Assembly (NCBI RefSeq): GCF_009363555.1
Contig: NZ_CP045372.1
Coordinates: 2,987,501-3,051,500 of the forward strand
Origin: Sulfitobacter sp. THAF37
GTDB lineage: Bacteria > Pseudomonadota > Alphaproteobacteria > Rhodobacterales > Rhodobacteraceae
Reading direction: 5' to 3'
Length of the DNA stretch: 64,000 bases
The first letter of the stretch is position 1. Each line of letters begins with the position of its first letter. The notes under the pieces were generated by a model, which saw only the letters and a list, made by a program, of their open reading frames with translations, did no database searches and was not told where the DNA came from. This document shows, piece by piece, positions 8,242 through 17,668 of the stretch. The position numbers and the translations under genes are program-made.

Positions 8242-11121
8242 TTATTTGGTCAGAAGCTGGGCTTCGTATTTTTTCAGCGACCGGCGGGCCGATGCATAGG
8301 CGTCGATGCCATCCCGCGTCGCCAGTTCCGGGAACAATTCCAGGATTTCCTGACGCTGGGCGTCGCCGATACCCGCCAGCGACATGTCACCAGGCTGGAA
8401 GCTTTCCGTCCACGCGCCGTCCGACAAGATCACCTCGTGCTGGTCGAACATGATGTGGACATAAGTGGTGGACGACACCTCGACGATATCCACCCCTTCC
8501 ATGCCGGTCAGGTGCTTGGCCGCGACCAGAACCTCGCGCTCTTCAAAGTAGAGCGCCGTCTTGTCGTTGGCCACCAGAATGCGGTGGTTGGGCGACACCA
8601 TCATGTCACGCTCCGGCAAGCCGTTGCCAAGTGCGCCCTGACGGATCAGGACCGGCTTCAGGTGCGCCGCTTTTTCGAATTCGGCGGCGCTCATGTCGCG
8701 CTTGCCGACCCAACGGATTTCCTGAATGCCGTTGTCGCGGGTGATGACGCGGTCACCAACCTGCAATTCCTCGACACGACGCTCGCCCTTGGGTGTCGCG
8801 ATCTTGGTGCCGGGGGTGAAACAGGGGATGATGTTCTCGATCTCCTCGAACACCAGCTGGCCCGCCTCGTTGCCGTCTGCGTCAAGGTAGTTGACGATGC
8901 CGTCCTCGCGGTCGTCCGAGGTGTAGGTGATGGACAGGCTGCCGCCGGGTGCGGTGGACCCGCGAAGGTCGAGCGTGTCAAAGTCTACCGGGCCTGAGCC
9001 GCCGTCGACCACGTCACCGGCGTTGACGTTGACAAAGGTGTCCTGACCCGCACCGCCGGTCATCGTGTCATTGCCTGCGCCGCCATCCAACAGGTCGTCG
9101 CCCTGGCCGCCCATCATGTCGTCGTCGCCGTCGCCGCCGTAGAGTTCGTCGTCTTCGCCGCCGCCGTCCAGGCTGTCGTTGCCTTCGCCACCGTAGAGCG
9201 TGTCGTTGTCACGGTTGCCGCGCAGAGTGTCGTCACCGAGACCGCCTTCCAGCAGGTCATCGCCCTGCCCGCCGGAAACGCTGTCGTCGCCCTGGCCGCC
9301 CAGCAGCGTGTCGTTGCCGGTGTTGCCGCTGATGATGTCATCGTCGATCTGGCCGTCGATGAAATCGTCGCCAGAGCCGCCCCGCAGGGAGTCGGCATCG
9401 TCGGCGCCATAGATCACGTCATCACCTGCGCCGCCATTGACGGTGTCCATACCGTTGTCGGGGTTCCGGTCGGGTGAGAATCCGCCGGTGTCCTCGTCGG
9501 TAAGGTTCACCACGTCAGGGATCAGGTCGGGATCGTTGCCCGCATAGATCGTGTCATTACCGGCACCTCCAAGGATGCTGTCGTTGCCCTCGCCGCCGAC
9601 GATCCGGTCATCACCGGTACCGCCGTCGATGAAATCGTCGTCGATGCCGCCGTTGATCACGTCGTTGCCGGAACCGCCAAAGATTGTGTCACGGTCATCG
9701 CCGGTGCGGATGGTATCGTTGCCGGCACCGCCGTCCACATAGTCGCGGTCGTTTTCCGGATCCGCGTCGGGGCCGTAGCCCAGCGGGTCGGTTGCCGCGA
9801 AGGGATAGCCCAGATCGGGGGCCAGATCGCCGCCATCGGTGTCGATGTCGTCGTCGCCGTCACCGCCTTCGACGGTGTCGTTGCCTTCGCCCGTGATCAC
9901 GGTGTCATCACCACCACCGGCGCGCACGTAATCGTCGTCAGGCGCGGTGCCCGGCAGGATTGCCGGATCGTCGTTGACGATGTCGCCGTCGGGATCGCCC
10001 AGGTAATCCTCGTCGATCAGGTTGCCATCGTCGTCGCCGTCCACGTAGCCGTCGAGCGCCGGGCCATCACCCACGGTGACCGTCGCTGTCCCCTCGTCGG
10101 TCAGACCTTCGGGGTCGCTCACGGTGTATGTGATCGTGGCCGGGCCCGAGAAACCGGCAGCCGGGGTGAAGGTGACGGTGCCGTCGCCGTTGTCGACAAG
10201 CGTGCCCTGCTCGGCGGGAACGGTCGGATCGACCAGCGTCAGCTCGTCATTGGTATTGTCCACGTCGGTGTCGTTGCCCAGCAGGTCCACGACAACTGCC
10301 GTCTCGAAGTCCGTCGAGGCGGTGTCGTCCACCGCCACCGGCGCATCGTTGACCGGGTTCACGGTGACGTTGACGGTGCCCGTGTCGGTGCCCCCGTTGC
10401 CGTCGGAAACGGTGTAGGTGATCGTGGTCGGGCCGTTGAAATCCGGGTTCGGGGTGAAGGTGATGTCACCCTCAGGCGTGAAGGTAACGGTACCATCCGG
10501 GCTTTCGGCGCCGGTCACGGTCAGTGTGTCATCATCGGGGTCGGTGTCGTTCACCAGCACATTGACGGTCTCTGTCGTGTCCTCGTCCAGGATCAGCGTG
10601 TCGTCGACCGCGTTCGGGTCATCGTTGCCACCGCCGAAGCCGGGGTCGTCGAACGTCACGTTGTCCACGGCGCCGGAACCGGGAAAGCGCACTTCGAAAC
10701 GCACCGTGCCCGGCACGAAGAGCTGCAGTGTCACTTCGCCGCCGTCGCCAGTGGGCTCGACGAACTGATTCTGGATGACATCACCATCGGCGTTGTAGAA
10801 CACCAGCCGGGTGCCTTCGCCCTCGGTTTCCTCGATGTCCTTGAGCGTGACGGATTTCATCCGCACCGCGTTGTCGAAGTCGAAAAAGATGCTGCCGCCC
10901 GCGGCGTTGTCATCCGGGTCGCTGCTGTCACCGTCTTCGGAGACGATCAGCACGCCGCCCAGGGTATCGGAGCCGAGATCGTCATCACCGCCCGTCGGGT
11001 TGGCGCTGTCAAAGACCATTGCCTGACCGGAACCGCCGGTCGCTGAAACGGTGACGCCCTCGTATTCGTCGTCGATGACGGTACCTGCGGCAAACGGGTT
11101 GAAATCAAGTGTTCTGATCAT
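8242..11121 (-). CDS. Secreted RTX repeat protein with cadherin-like domains and C-terminal Hint domain
   Basis: 959 residues, very acidic. Order of parts: an N-terminal beta-rich domain (1-155) with no signal peptide; two VCBS/cadherin-like repeats (about 165-345, each with AVDDT, NDTD and TITYTVSD); a string of glycine/aspartate nonapeptides GGxGxDxxx (about 390-720) that bind calcium in type I-secreted proteins; and a Hint domain from C767 (CFTPGTKI) with VSPNHRILV and MFDQHEVIL. The Hint fold is the hedgehog/intein self-cleavage module. Likely exported by a type I system, but no ABC/HlyD/TolC genes are in the window. ATG at 11121 has an AGGAG Shine-Dalgarno. Confidence 0.85.
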   Translation of the reverse strand: MIRTLDFNPFAAGTVIDDEYEGVTVSATGGSGQAMVFDSANPTGGDDDLGSDTLGGVLIVSEDGDSSDPDDNAAGGSIFFDFDNAVRMKSVTLKDIEETEGEGTRLVFYNADGDVIQNQFVEPTGDGGEVTLQLFVPGTVRFEVRFPGSGAVDNVTFDDPGFGGGNDDPNAVDDTLILDEDTTETVNVLVNDTDPDDDTLTVTGAESPDGTVTFTPEGDITFTPNPDFNGPTTITYTVSDGNGGTDTGTVNVTVNPVNDAPVAVDDTASTDFETAVVVDLLGNDTDVDNTNDELTLVDPTVPAEQGTLVDNGDGTVTFTPAAGFSGPATITYTVSDPEGLTDEGTATVTVGDGPALDGYVDGDDDGNLIDEDYLGDPDGDIVNDDPAILPGTAPDDDYVRAGGGDDTVITGEGNDTVEGGDGDDDIDTDGGDLAPDLGYPFAATDPLGYGPDADPENDRDYVDGGAGNDTIRTGDDRDTIFGGSGNDVINGGIDDDFIDGGTGDDRIVGGEGNDSILGGAGNDTIYAGNDPDLIPDVVNLTDEDTGGFSPDRNPDNGMDTVNGGAGDDVIYGADDADSLRGGSGDDFIDGQIDDDIISGNTGNDTLLGGQGDDSVSGGQGDDLLEGGLGDDTLRGNRDNDTLYGGEGNDSLDGGGEDDELYGGDGDDDMMGGQGDDLLDGGAGNDTMTGGAGQDTFVNVNAGDVVDGGSGPVDFDTLDLRGSTAPGGSLSITYTSDDREDGIVNYLDADGNEAGQLVFEEIENIIPCFTPGTKIATPKGERRVEELQVGDRVITRDNGIQEIRWVGKRDMSAAEFEKAAHLKPVLIRQGALGNGLPERDMMVSPNHRILVANDKTALYFEEREVLVAAKHLTGMEGVDIVEVSSTTYVHIMFDQHEVILSDGAWTESFQPGDMSLAGIGDAQRQEILELFPELATRDGIDAYASARRSLKKYEAQLLTK

Positions 11122-11998
11122 GGTTCAAGTCTCCTAGGCGTTGCAGTGCGCGGCGCGCAGCGCGGCCGGTCTGGAAAATGGTGCTAAGCGGGTATGCGGC
11201 AGGCCAGTCGCATACGAAGCGAGACGTCCAAAGGACGCTTTCGGCTGGCTTGAGGGCCTTGGTACACTCTTCATCGTCATCTCACTCCGTAACAAACAGC
11301 GCCCCGCATCGGCAAAACCCTTGGCCTGGGCGACACACACATAAAAGCACCATGGAGGGGAGAACCGCAGCAAGCGGCTGGGATCATGGCGGCCATGATC
11401 CTGGCGTGTATACGATCGCAAACGTCGCGGCGTACACACGTCTCCCGCATCCGGAAATGATGCGCAGAAGTGCGGCCGCCCCCGTGACCTACAGACTTTG
11501 CCCCCCAGTTGGGCAAGACGATGGATACCCGGTGTATTGAGGCGAACAAAGCGAAAAATGTCTGAAATGTGTCTGCATCGCCCTGCTGCCGCCCCGATTA
11601 TGTCTTGGATTAATCAAGGTTTCCGGGCGACTTACGGCCCATTGTTTCCAGACCGACACTTCGCGCGGCGGCTCTGCCCCATAAGAAAAAGGGGGTTTTG
11701 TTAACTCTGAGGACATGTGCCGGTACCGGCGCGGCGGTCATTGTTGCCGCTGACGAAACAACCCACGAACATCCAGAATTTTCGCGGCTTCGCCCAATTC
11801 TCGCCCAGGTTGTCGCCGGGTTGTTTTCGGTGCCGAACCAATCGCCCGGATTGCCCGTGACTAGTGCACAAACCGGGCAGCCCGCCCCTCTATGGATCGA
11901 ATCACACGACCAGCAAAATAGGAAATCGGGCAAGAATGCGCCGCACACTCACGGCCATCCGCTGTCGCCTGCCATAGCGGCGCGGGCGTTTGTGTGAA
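11122..11998. other. 877-base region without a recognised gene
   Basis: Between the RTX-Hint gene and tRNA-Leu. Short open frames on both strands show no family resemblance or good start context. It holds the presumed promoter of the RTX-Hint gene, a 21-base palindrome at 11381-11401 and a GTGTATAC/GTACACAC imperfect inverted pair at about 11406-11440. It is more AT-rich and less codon-structured than its surroundings. Confidence 0.5.
11381..11401. promoter_or_regulatory. 21-base palindrome upstream of the RTX-Hint gene
   Basis: GGATCATGGC-G-GCCATGATCC: two perfect 10-base arms around one central base, 260 bases upstream of the RTX-Hint start codon. Symmetry and length suit a dimeric transcription factor site. 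No regulator is known for it, so the regulatory role is inference. Confidence 0.35.
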
Positions 11999-12082
11999 TG
12001 GTACCCGAGGCCGGACTCGAACCGGCACGCCTTGCGGCAACGGATTTTGAATCCGTCGTGTCTACCATTCCACCACTCGGGC
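11999..12082 (-). tRNA. tRNA-Leu (anticodon CAA)
   Basis: 84 bases including the encoded CCA (complement of TGG at 11999-12001). Acceptor arms GCCCGAG and CTCGGGT pair with one G-U. The anticodon stem ACGGA/TCCGT encloses loop TTCAAAA, anticodon CAA. The T-arm contains GGTTCGAGTCC. The long variable arm (TTGCCGCAAGGCGT) is the class II feature expected of leucine tRNAs. Reads UUG codons. Confidence 0.96.
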
Positions 12083-12201
12083 ACACTTGACCGCTTTAGC
12101 CTGCGTCCCGGACCGGGACAAGTGGTTTGTGATCGCCCGGCTCTTGACCGCAGCGGTCCCGCGTGATGATGCAGGGCGGCAATCTGATCGGACACACCAA
12201 G

Positions 12202-12780
12202 ATGATCCAACGCCTTTACGACTGGACGCTGAGCCTGGCACAGCATCCCCACGCGCTTTGGGCGCTGGCCTTTGTCGCCTTCATCGAAAGTTCGGTTTTC
12301 CCGATCCCGCCCGACATCCTGATGATCCCGATGATCATCGCCCGGCCAAACCGCGCCTTTCTGATCGCCTTTGTCGCGCTGGTGGCCTCGGTTCTGGGCG
12401 GACTTCTGGGCTATGCCATCGGCGCTTTTGCCTTCGAGGCGCTGGGCCAGCCGATCCTTGCCGCCATGGGCAAGACGCAGGCGATGGCCGAATTCTCCGA
12501 TCGCTTCAACGACCTGGGGTTCTGGGCGGTGCTGACGGCCGGGGTGACGCCATTCCCCTACAAGGTCATCACGATCATGTCAGGCTGGACCGCGATGCCG
12601 CTGGGCACCTTCATCGCCACCTCGATCCTGGCACGGGGGCTGCGGTTCTTCATCGTCGCCGCGCTGCTGTGGAAGTTCGGCGCGCCGGTGCGCGTTTTCA
12701 TCGAACGCAGGCTGGGCCTGATGTTCACCCTGTTCATCGTGCTGCTGGTCGGCGCATTCGCACTGGTGAGGTACATATGA
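12202..12780 (+). CDS. YqaA/DedA family membrane protein
   Basis: 192 residues from the ATG at 12202 (MIQRLYDW); an in-frame ATG at 12163 would add 13 residues. Several hydrophobic segments; the conserved ESSVFPIPPDILMIPM near the N-terminus and TPFPYKVITIMSG with FIATSILARGLRFF are typical of the YqaA branch of the DedA/SNARE-associated family, inner-membrane proteins linked to lipid flipping and envelope stress. The stop codon overlaps the dsbB start (ATGA at 12777-12780), implying translational coupling. Confidence 0.82.
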   Translation: MIQRLYDWTLSLAQHPHALWALAFVAFIESSVFPIPPDILMIPMIIARPNRAFLIAFVALVASVLGGLLGYAIGAFAFEALGQPILAAMGKTQAMAEFSDRFNDLGFWAVLTAGVTPFPYKVITIMSGWTAMPLGTFIATSILARGLRFFIVAALLWKFGAPVRVFIERRLGLMFTLFIVLLVGAFALVRYI

Positions 12781-13244
12781 CCCGCAAGGCCCTGATCACG
12801 CTTGCCACCCTCGGCTCTGCCGCGCTGCTGCTGGGCGCCTTCGGATTTCAGCATCTGGGCGGGCTGGCCCCCTGCAAGATGTGCCTGTGGCAACGCTGGC
12901 CCCATGCCGCAGCGATCCTGATCGGGGCGGCTCTGCTGGCCGGAGGACCGCGCGTCCTGACATGGCTGGGTGCATTGGCCGCCCTGACGACGGCGGGCAT
13001 CGGCATCTATCACGCAGGCGTCGAATGGGGCTGGTGGCCCGGTCCGTCGTCCTGCACCGGCGGAGGCATGGACCTTGACGCGATGGCCGGCGGTGATCTG
13101 TTGTCGATGGACGGACCGATGGGCGTCGTCATGTGCGACGAGATTGTCTGGCAATTCGCCGGTCTGTCGATGGCAGGCTGGAACGCCGTGATCTCGCTCG
13201 GTCTCGCGGCCCTCTGGATCGCCGCGGCGCGACTTTCAGCCTGA
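12777..13244 (+). CDS. dsbB: Disulfide bond formation protein B
   Basis: 155 residues. First periplasmic loop has CKMC (C33, C36) after the first membrane helix, followed by LWQRWPH, a DsbB hallmark. A second periplasmic loop holds C93 and C120, the pair that exchanges with DsbA. DsbB reoxidises DsbA and passes electrons to ubiquinone. ATG overlaps the stop of the preceding yqaA-type gene. The 3' end overlaps the convergent Lrp gene by 9 bases. Confidence 0.88.
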   Translation: MTRKALITLATLGSAALLLGAFGFQHLGGLAPCKMCLWQRWPHAAAILIGAALLAGGPRVLTWLGALAALTTAGIGIYHAGVEWGWWPGPSSCTGGGMDLDAMAGGDLLSMDGPMGVVMCDEIVWQFAGLSMAGWNAVISLGLAALWIAAARLSA

Positions 13245-13661
13245 TTTCCGGGTCTTGAGAAACAGGCTCGTCTCGCTCGCCACCACCCCGTCGAGCCGTC
13301 TGATCCGGGTCAGTGCCGCATCGAACTCCTCCAGCGATGCGCTGCCGATCTCGACGATCACGTCCCAGCGACCATTGGTGCTGTGCACCGCACGGACCTG
13401 AGGCATGCTGCCCAGCTGCCGGGTGATCCGCTCGGTGCCGCGCCCTTCGATCCCGATCATCATCATGCCGCGCACCGGGTCGCGGGTCACATCCGCGCGG
13501 GTGACAACCGAAAACCCCACGATCTCGCCGGTCTCGCGCAATTTCGCCAGCCGGACCCTGACCGTGGTGCGCGACAGGTTCAGCGCCAGCGCGAGATCGG
13601 AAAGCGATGCGCGCGCGTCGTGACGCAGGGCAGCGATCAGGCGATGATCCGTTTCGTCCAT
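13236..13661 (-). CDS. Lrp/AsnC family transcriptional regulator
   Basis: 141 residues: N-terminal winged helix (about 1-55; DHRLIAALRHDARASLSDLALALNLSRTTVRVRLAKLRE) and a C-terminal RAM ligand-binding domain with the pattern VRAVHSTNGRWDVIVEI. Lrp-type octameric regulators respond to amino acids. It is divergent from arginase and ornithine cyclodeaminase with about 108 bases between starts, so it most likely controls that operon and itself in response to arginine or ornithine (inference from position). Confidence 0.88.
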   Translation of the reverse strand: MDETDHRLIAALRHDARASLSDLALALNLSRTTVRVRLAKLRETGEIVGFSVVTRADVTRDPVRGMMMIGIEGRGTERITRQLGSMPQVRAVHSTNGRWDVIVEIGSASLEEFDAALTRIRRLDGVVASETSLFLKTRKSG

Positions 13662-13769
13662 TTCTGCTATCCACTTCGATCAATTCCTCCTCGATACGAA
13701 CAGTTTGGGCGGTTGTCGATCCCCCGATCTGCGCGATAGTTTCCACATCAGCACAAAGGGGATCATGTC

Positions 13770-14690
13770 ATGACCACATCGAACTGCATTCTGATCGGCG
13801 CGCCGATGGATTCGGGCAAGCGCAGCAAGGGGTGTCTGATGGGCCCGGACGCCTATCGTACGGCGGGCCTGCCGCAGGCGCTTCGCGACCTGGGCCACAG
13901 CGTCGAAGACCGGGGCAATCTGGCCCCTGCCCCCTTTACCGCCAAACCACACCCCAAGCTGGTCGCGCTGGAAGAGACGATCGCCTGGACGCAAAGCCTT
14001 GCCGATGCCTCCGAGGCGGCGATGCGCGACGGGTTGCCGATCTTCATGGGCGGGGATCACGCGCTGTCGCTGGGCTCGGTACTGGGCGTGATGCGCCACG
14101 CGCAGACGGTGGACCGTCCGCTCTTTGTGCTCTGGCTGGATGCCCACAGCGACTTTCACACGCCGGAAACCACGGACAGCGGCAATCTGCACGGCACGCC
14201 GCTGGGCTATGTCACCGGGCGCGCGGGCTTTGACGGCTTTCCGCAGGTCGACCCGCCGCTGCCCCAGCAGAACGTCGCCATCATCGGCCTGCGCTCGGTC
14301 GATGCGGCGGAACGCGCAGCCCTGCAGGAAAGTGACATCACCCATGTGGACATGCGCGAAATCGACGAAACCGGGATCGCCCGCCCCCTTCAGGCCTTTC
14401 TCGACCGGGTGGCGGCGGCCAACGGGCTGCTGCATGTCTCGCTCGATGTCGATTTCCTCGATCCCGCCGTCGCGCCCGCGGTCGGCACCACCGTACCCGG
14501 CGGCGCCACGGTGCGCGAAGGTCATCTTGTCATGGAAATGCTGCACGACAGCGGCTTGATGACATCGCTCGACCTGGTGGAGCTGAACCCCTTCCTCGAC
14601 GAACGCGGCAAGACCGCGACCCTGATGGTGGACCTCGCGGCATCGGCCATGGGCCGCCGCGTCTTCGACCGCCCCAACCGCGCATATTGA
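13770..14690 (+). CDS. Arginase
   Basis: 306 residues, usual arginase length. Mn2+ ligands are visible in MGGDHALSLGS (H97), LDAHSDFHTPE (D124, H126, D128) and SLDVDFLDP (the paired aspartates around 229-231), followed by PGGATVREGH. Hydrolyses arginine to ornithine and urea. The ornithine cyclodeaminase gene follows after 11 bases, so both belong to one operon for arginine to proline catabolism, with the divergent Lrp gene as probable regulator. Confidence 0.92.
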   Translation: MTTSNCILIGAPMDSGKRSKGCLMGPDAYRTAGLPQALRDLGHSVEDRGNLAPAPFTAKPHPKLVALEETIAWTQSLADASEAAMRDGLPIFMGGDHALSLGSVLGVMRHAQTVDRPLFVLWLDAHSDFHTPETTDSGNLHGTPLGYVTGRAGFDGFPQVDPPLPQQNVAIIGLRSVDAAERAALQESDITHVDMREIDETGIARPLQAFLDRVAAANGLLHVSLDVDFLDPAVAPAVGTTVPGGATVREGHLVMEMLHDSGLMTSLDLVELNPFLDERGKTATLMVDLAASAMGRRVFDRPNRAY

Positions 14691-14701
14691 AGGAACCAGC
14701 A

Positions 14702-15748
14702 ATGCCGACCCCCTCAGAAAAGGCTTTGGTGCCGTTTGTCTCCGTCGACCACATGATGAAACTGATCCACCACATCGGGGTGGAGAACATGCTCAGGGAA
14801 CTGGCCGACTATATCGAAGCCGACTTTCACCGCTGGGAGAGTTTCGACAAGACGCCGCGCGTGGCCAGCCACTCGGACAAAGGGGTGATCGAACTCATGC
14901 CGACCTCGGACGGGGCGGATTACGGCTTCAAATACGTCAACGGCCACCCCAGCAACACCAAGGACGGGCTGCAGACCGTGACCGCCTTCGGTCTGCTGGC
15001 CGATGTGGCGACAGGCTATCCGGTGCTTCTGACCGAAATGACCATGCTCACCGCCCTGCGCACCGCCGCCACATCGGCGCTGGTGGCACGGCTGCTGGCC
15101 CCAAAGGGCGCGCATGTGATGGCCATGATCGGCAACGGGGCCCAGTCTGAGTTCCAGAGCCTCGCCATGAAGGCCATCGCGGGGGTGGACGAGGTGCGCC
15201 TTTATGACATCGACCCGGCCGCCACCGCGAAATGCGCCCGCAACCTCGCCCACAGCGGGCTGAAGGTGGTGCCCTGCGACAGCGCCGAAGAGGCGATGCT
15301 GGGCGCGCAGATCATCACCACCTGCACGGCGGACAAGCAATACGCGACCATCCTGACCGACAACATGGTCGGCAGCGGCGTGCATATCAACGCCATCGGC
15401 GGCGACTGCCCCGGCAAGACGGAACTGGCCCCGGCCATCCTGCACCGCGCGGGCATCTTCGTGGAGTTCCCCGAACAGACCCGGATCGAGGGCGAGATCC
15501 AGCAGCTGGACCCCGACCATCCGGTGACGGAAATCTGGCAGGTCCTCACCGGCCAGGCCCAGGGCCGCAGCGACGACCGCCAGATCACGCTTTTCGACAG
15601 CGTGGGCTTCGCGATCGAGGATTTTTCGGCACTGCGCTACATCCGCGACCGGATCGACGGCACCGACATGTTCCTGCCTCTGGATCTGCTGGCGGATCCG
15701 GACGATCCCCGCGACCTCTTCGGCATGTTGCAACGCGCCCGAGGCTAA
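14702..15748 (+). CDS. Ornithine cyclodeaminase
   Basis: 348 residues from ATG at 14702 (AAGGAA Shine-Dalgarno at 14690-14695). Contains TALRTAATSALVARLLAP, the Rossmann motif MIGNGAQSEFQ, and INAIGGDCPGKTEL, all characteristic of the ornithine cyclodeaminase/mu-crystallin family. Uses NAD to convert ornithine to proline and ammonia. It follows arginase directly, which makes the ornithine substrate more likely than other members of the family such as alanine or lysine cyclising enzymes. Confidence 0.9.
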   Translation: MPTPSEKALVPFVSVDHMMKLIHHIGVENMLRELADYIEADFHRWESFDKTPRVASHSDKGVIELMPTSDGADYGFKYVNGHPSNTKDGLQTVTAFGLLADVATGYPVLLTEMTMLTALRTAATSALVARLLAPKGAHVMAMIGNGAQSEFQSLAMKAIAGVDEVRLYDIDPAATAKCARNLAHSGLKVVPCDSAEEAMLGAQIITTCTADKQYATILTDNMVGSGVHINAIGGDCPGKTELAPAILHRAGIFVEFPEQTRIEGEIQQLDPDHPVTEIWQVLTGQAQGRSDDRQITLFDSVGFAIEDFSALRYIRDRIDGTDMFLPLDLLADPDDPRDLFGMLQRARG

Positions 15749-15847
15749 GCGGCCCCCTCCTACCCACCCTGGTCTGGTGGGCCCGCAGCGCAATATCAAT
15801 AATGTAATGCCCGCGCAGCGCGCACCTTCGGATCAGCCCGGGTGCGG

Positions 15848-17008
15848 TCACTCCCGCGTCACGTCGCGTCCGTAAAGCCAATCGAATGCGCCCACCATCA
15901 GACCCGGCGCAAACCGGCTGGCGGCGCCCAACCCCAGATGCGCGGCCAGCCGCAGGGGCCCCGGCCGCAGGTGATAGCGCCAGGCATTGCGCGAAGACGC
16001 CCGGATCACCCGGCGCACCCGTTCGCGGCGCGCCGCCTGATAGGCCGCAAGTCCCGCCTGCCCTCTCTCTGCCAATCGCTCGGCCAGCACCCAGGCGTCC
16101 TCCAGCGCCATGTTGGCCCCCTGGGCAAGGAAGGGCAGCGTCGGATGCGCGGCATCCCCCAGAAGGGCCACCCCGTCCCGCTGCCAGACCTCGGCCACAG
16201 GATGCCGGTGCAACCCCCAGAGCGTGACCTCGCGCACCGCTGCGATCAATTCTCCCGCAGGGCCGCTGAAACCGTTGAATGCCGCGCGCAGGTGCGCGGG
16301 ATCGTCGGCATGGTTCCAGCCCTCCGCCGCCCAGCTTTCGCGTTCTTCCACCGCGACCAGATTGACCAGCCGTCCGCCCCGCACCGGGTAGCTGACAAGG
16401 TGCCGGCCCGGCCCCATGCCCACCCGCGCCTCTGCCGGATGACCTCCCATGTTCTCCACCAGCGCCCGCCAAGCCACCTGGCCGGTAAACGCCGCCTGAT
16501 CCGCCCCGTTCAGCACCGGGCGGGCCACGGAATGGATGCCATCCGCGGCGATGACCACTTCCGCCTGCCGGGTGCCCCCGCCCTCCAGCTGCACCTGGGG
16601 CAAGGCCCCCGGGCGCACGCTGGCGACGGGCGTGCCGAATTCAAAGCTGACATTGGCACGGCGCGCCAGACCGGCGAGCATGTCCACCAGATCGGCCCGA
16701 TGCAAAAAGACATAGCGTTGATCGGGACGCAGGCGTTGCAGATCCAGCCGGGCCACTTCGCGGCCCTTTTCGGTTTGCAACACCACTGCCCGGCCCGCGA
16801 CGGCTTCCTTGCGGGTCAGCTCTGCCTCCAGCCCCAGTGCCCGCAGCACGGCAAGGCCATTGGGGCTGACCTGCAGGCCCGCGCCGACCTCGCCCAGCCG
16901 TCCGGCCCGTTCCAGCACCGTGACCGCCACGCCGCGCCGCGCCAGGGCGGCGGCCACGGCCAGCCCGCCGATCCCGGCGCCGATCACGATGGCATTGGAA
17001 ATCCGCAT
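15848..17008 (-). CDS. FAD-dependent aromatic monooxygenase (salicylate hydroxylase-like)
   Basis: 386 residues. N-terminal GAGIGGLAVAAALARRG (GxGxxG, FAD ADP-binding), middle DG motif (VVIAADGIHSVARP) and C-terminal GDAAHPTLPFLAQGANMALEDA (GD motif) define group A flavoprotein monooxygenases. Closest by pattern to salicylate or 6-hydroxynicotinate-type hydroxylases; substrate unknown. Lies alone downstream of the dksA terminator, convergent with the arginase operon. Confidence 0.82.
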   Translation of the reverse strand: MRISNAIVIGAGIGGLAVAAALARRGVAVTVLERAGRLGEVGAGLQVSPNGLAVLRALGLEAELTRKEAVAGRAVVLQTEKGREVARLDLQRLRPDQRYVFLHRADLVDMLAGLARRANVSFEFGTPVASVRPGALPQVQLEGGGTRQAEVVIAADGIHSVARPVLNGADQAAFTGQVAWRALVENMGGHPAEARVGMGPGRHLVSYPVRGGRLVNLVAVEERESWAAEGWNHADDPAHLRAAFNGFSGPAGELIAAVREVTLWGLHRHPVAEVWQRDGVALLGDAAHPTLPFLAQGANMALEDAWVLAERLAERGQAGLAAYQAARRERVRRVIRASSRNAWRYHLRPGPLRLAAHLGLGAASRFAPGLMVGAFDWLYGRDVTRE

Positions 17009-17025
17009 CCCGCCTCACATGAAAA

Positions 17026-17047
17026 CGCCGGGGCACAGGCCCCGGCG
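17026..17047 (-). terminator. Terminator of dksA
   Basis: Stem CGCCGGGG/CCCCGGCG (8 bp) with a 6-base loop, followed on the minus strand by TTTTC. It sits 31 bases after the dksA stop and just before the monooxygenase start, so it separates the two minus-strand genes. Confidence 0.75.
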
Positions 17048-17077
17048 GATTGAAAATCACTCACGTCAGATCAAACC

Positions 17078-17500
17078 TCAGTCGTCGCGGTGCACCTTTT
17101 CGCGGCGTTCGTGCTTTTCCTGCGCTTCAAGGCTCATGGTCGCGATGGGCCGCGCGTCCAGACGCTTGAGCGAGATCGGATCGCCGGTCACGGAGCAATA
17201 CCCGAATTCTCCCTCTTCGATCCGGCGCAGCGCCGCGTCGATCTTGCCCACCAGTTTACGGGCACGATCACGGGTCCGCAGTTCCAGTGCGCGGTCGGTT
17301 TCTTCGCTTGCGCGATCCGCGACGTCGGGAATGTTCCGCGTGCCGTCCTGCAGCCCTTCGATGGTGTCCCGGCTGCCCGCCAGCAGCTCTGCTTTCCAGT
17401 TCAGCAGCTTGCGCCGAAAGTACTCCAGCTGCTTGTCGTTCATGAATGGTTCATCTTCTGCCGGCGAATAATCGTCCGGCAGGAAAACTTCCTGTTTCAT
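17078..17500 (-). CDS. dksA: RNA polymerase-binding transcription factor DksA, zinc-ligand-poor form
   Basis: 140 residues from ATG at 17500 (MKQEVFLPDDYSP, the usual alphaproteobacterial start; an in-frame ATG at 17533 is less likely). Central coiled coil carries the functional tip DVADRAS (D59, D62, A64) that inserts in the RNA polymerase secondary channel. The globular part has only one of four zinc cysteines: C102, then T105, S123 and A126 in place of Cys. Such cysteine-poor DksA proteins occur in Rhodobacterales. Works with ppGpp on rRNA and amino acid promoters. Confidence 0.9.
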   Translation of the reverse strand: MKQEVFLPDDYSPAEDEPFMNDKQLEYFRRKLLNWKAELLAGSRDTIEGLQDGTRNIPDVADRASEETDRALELRTRDRARKLVGKIDAALRRIEEGEFGYCSVTGDPISLKRLDARPIATMSLEAQEKHERREKVHRDD

Positions 17501-17668
17501 TGGTTGTCCCTCAACAGTTTTTAGCCCTGACATGTGAGACCTATCTCCCCGAGACCGCTCCCTGCCGCAGCGTCTACCCCAGCGCCCCTGTTTTGTCACT
17601 ACACAATCCCAGCGTTTTTTGGTTAAAGACAACCAGTCAAACAGCGGATCACAGAGGATTGAAACCAA

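Noticed and set aside
11698..11997. 99-codon frame before tRNA-Leu as a gene
   Set aside because: No conserved pattern and a poor start context; it runs up to the tRNA gene.
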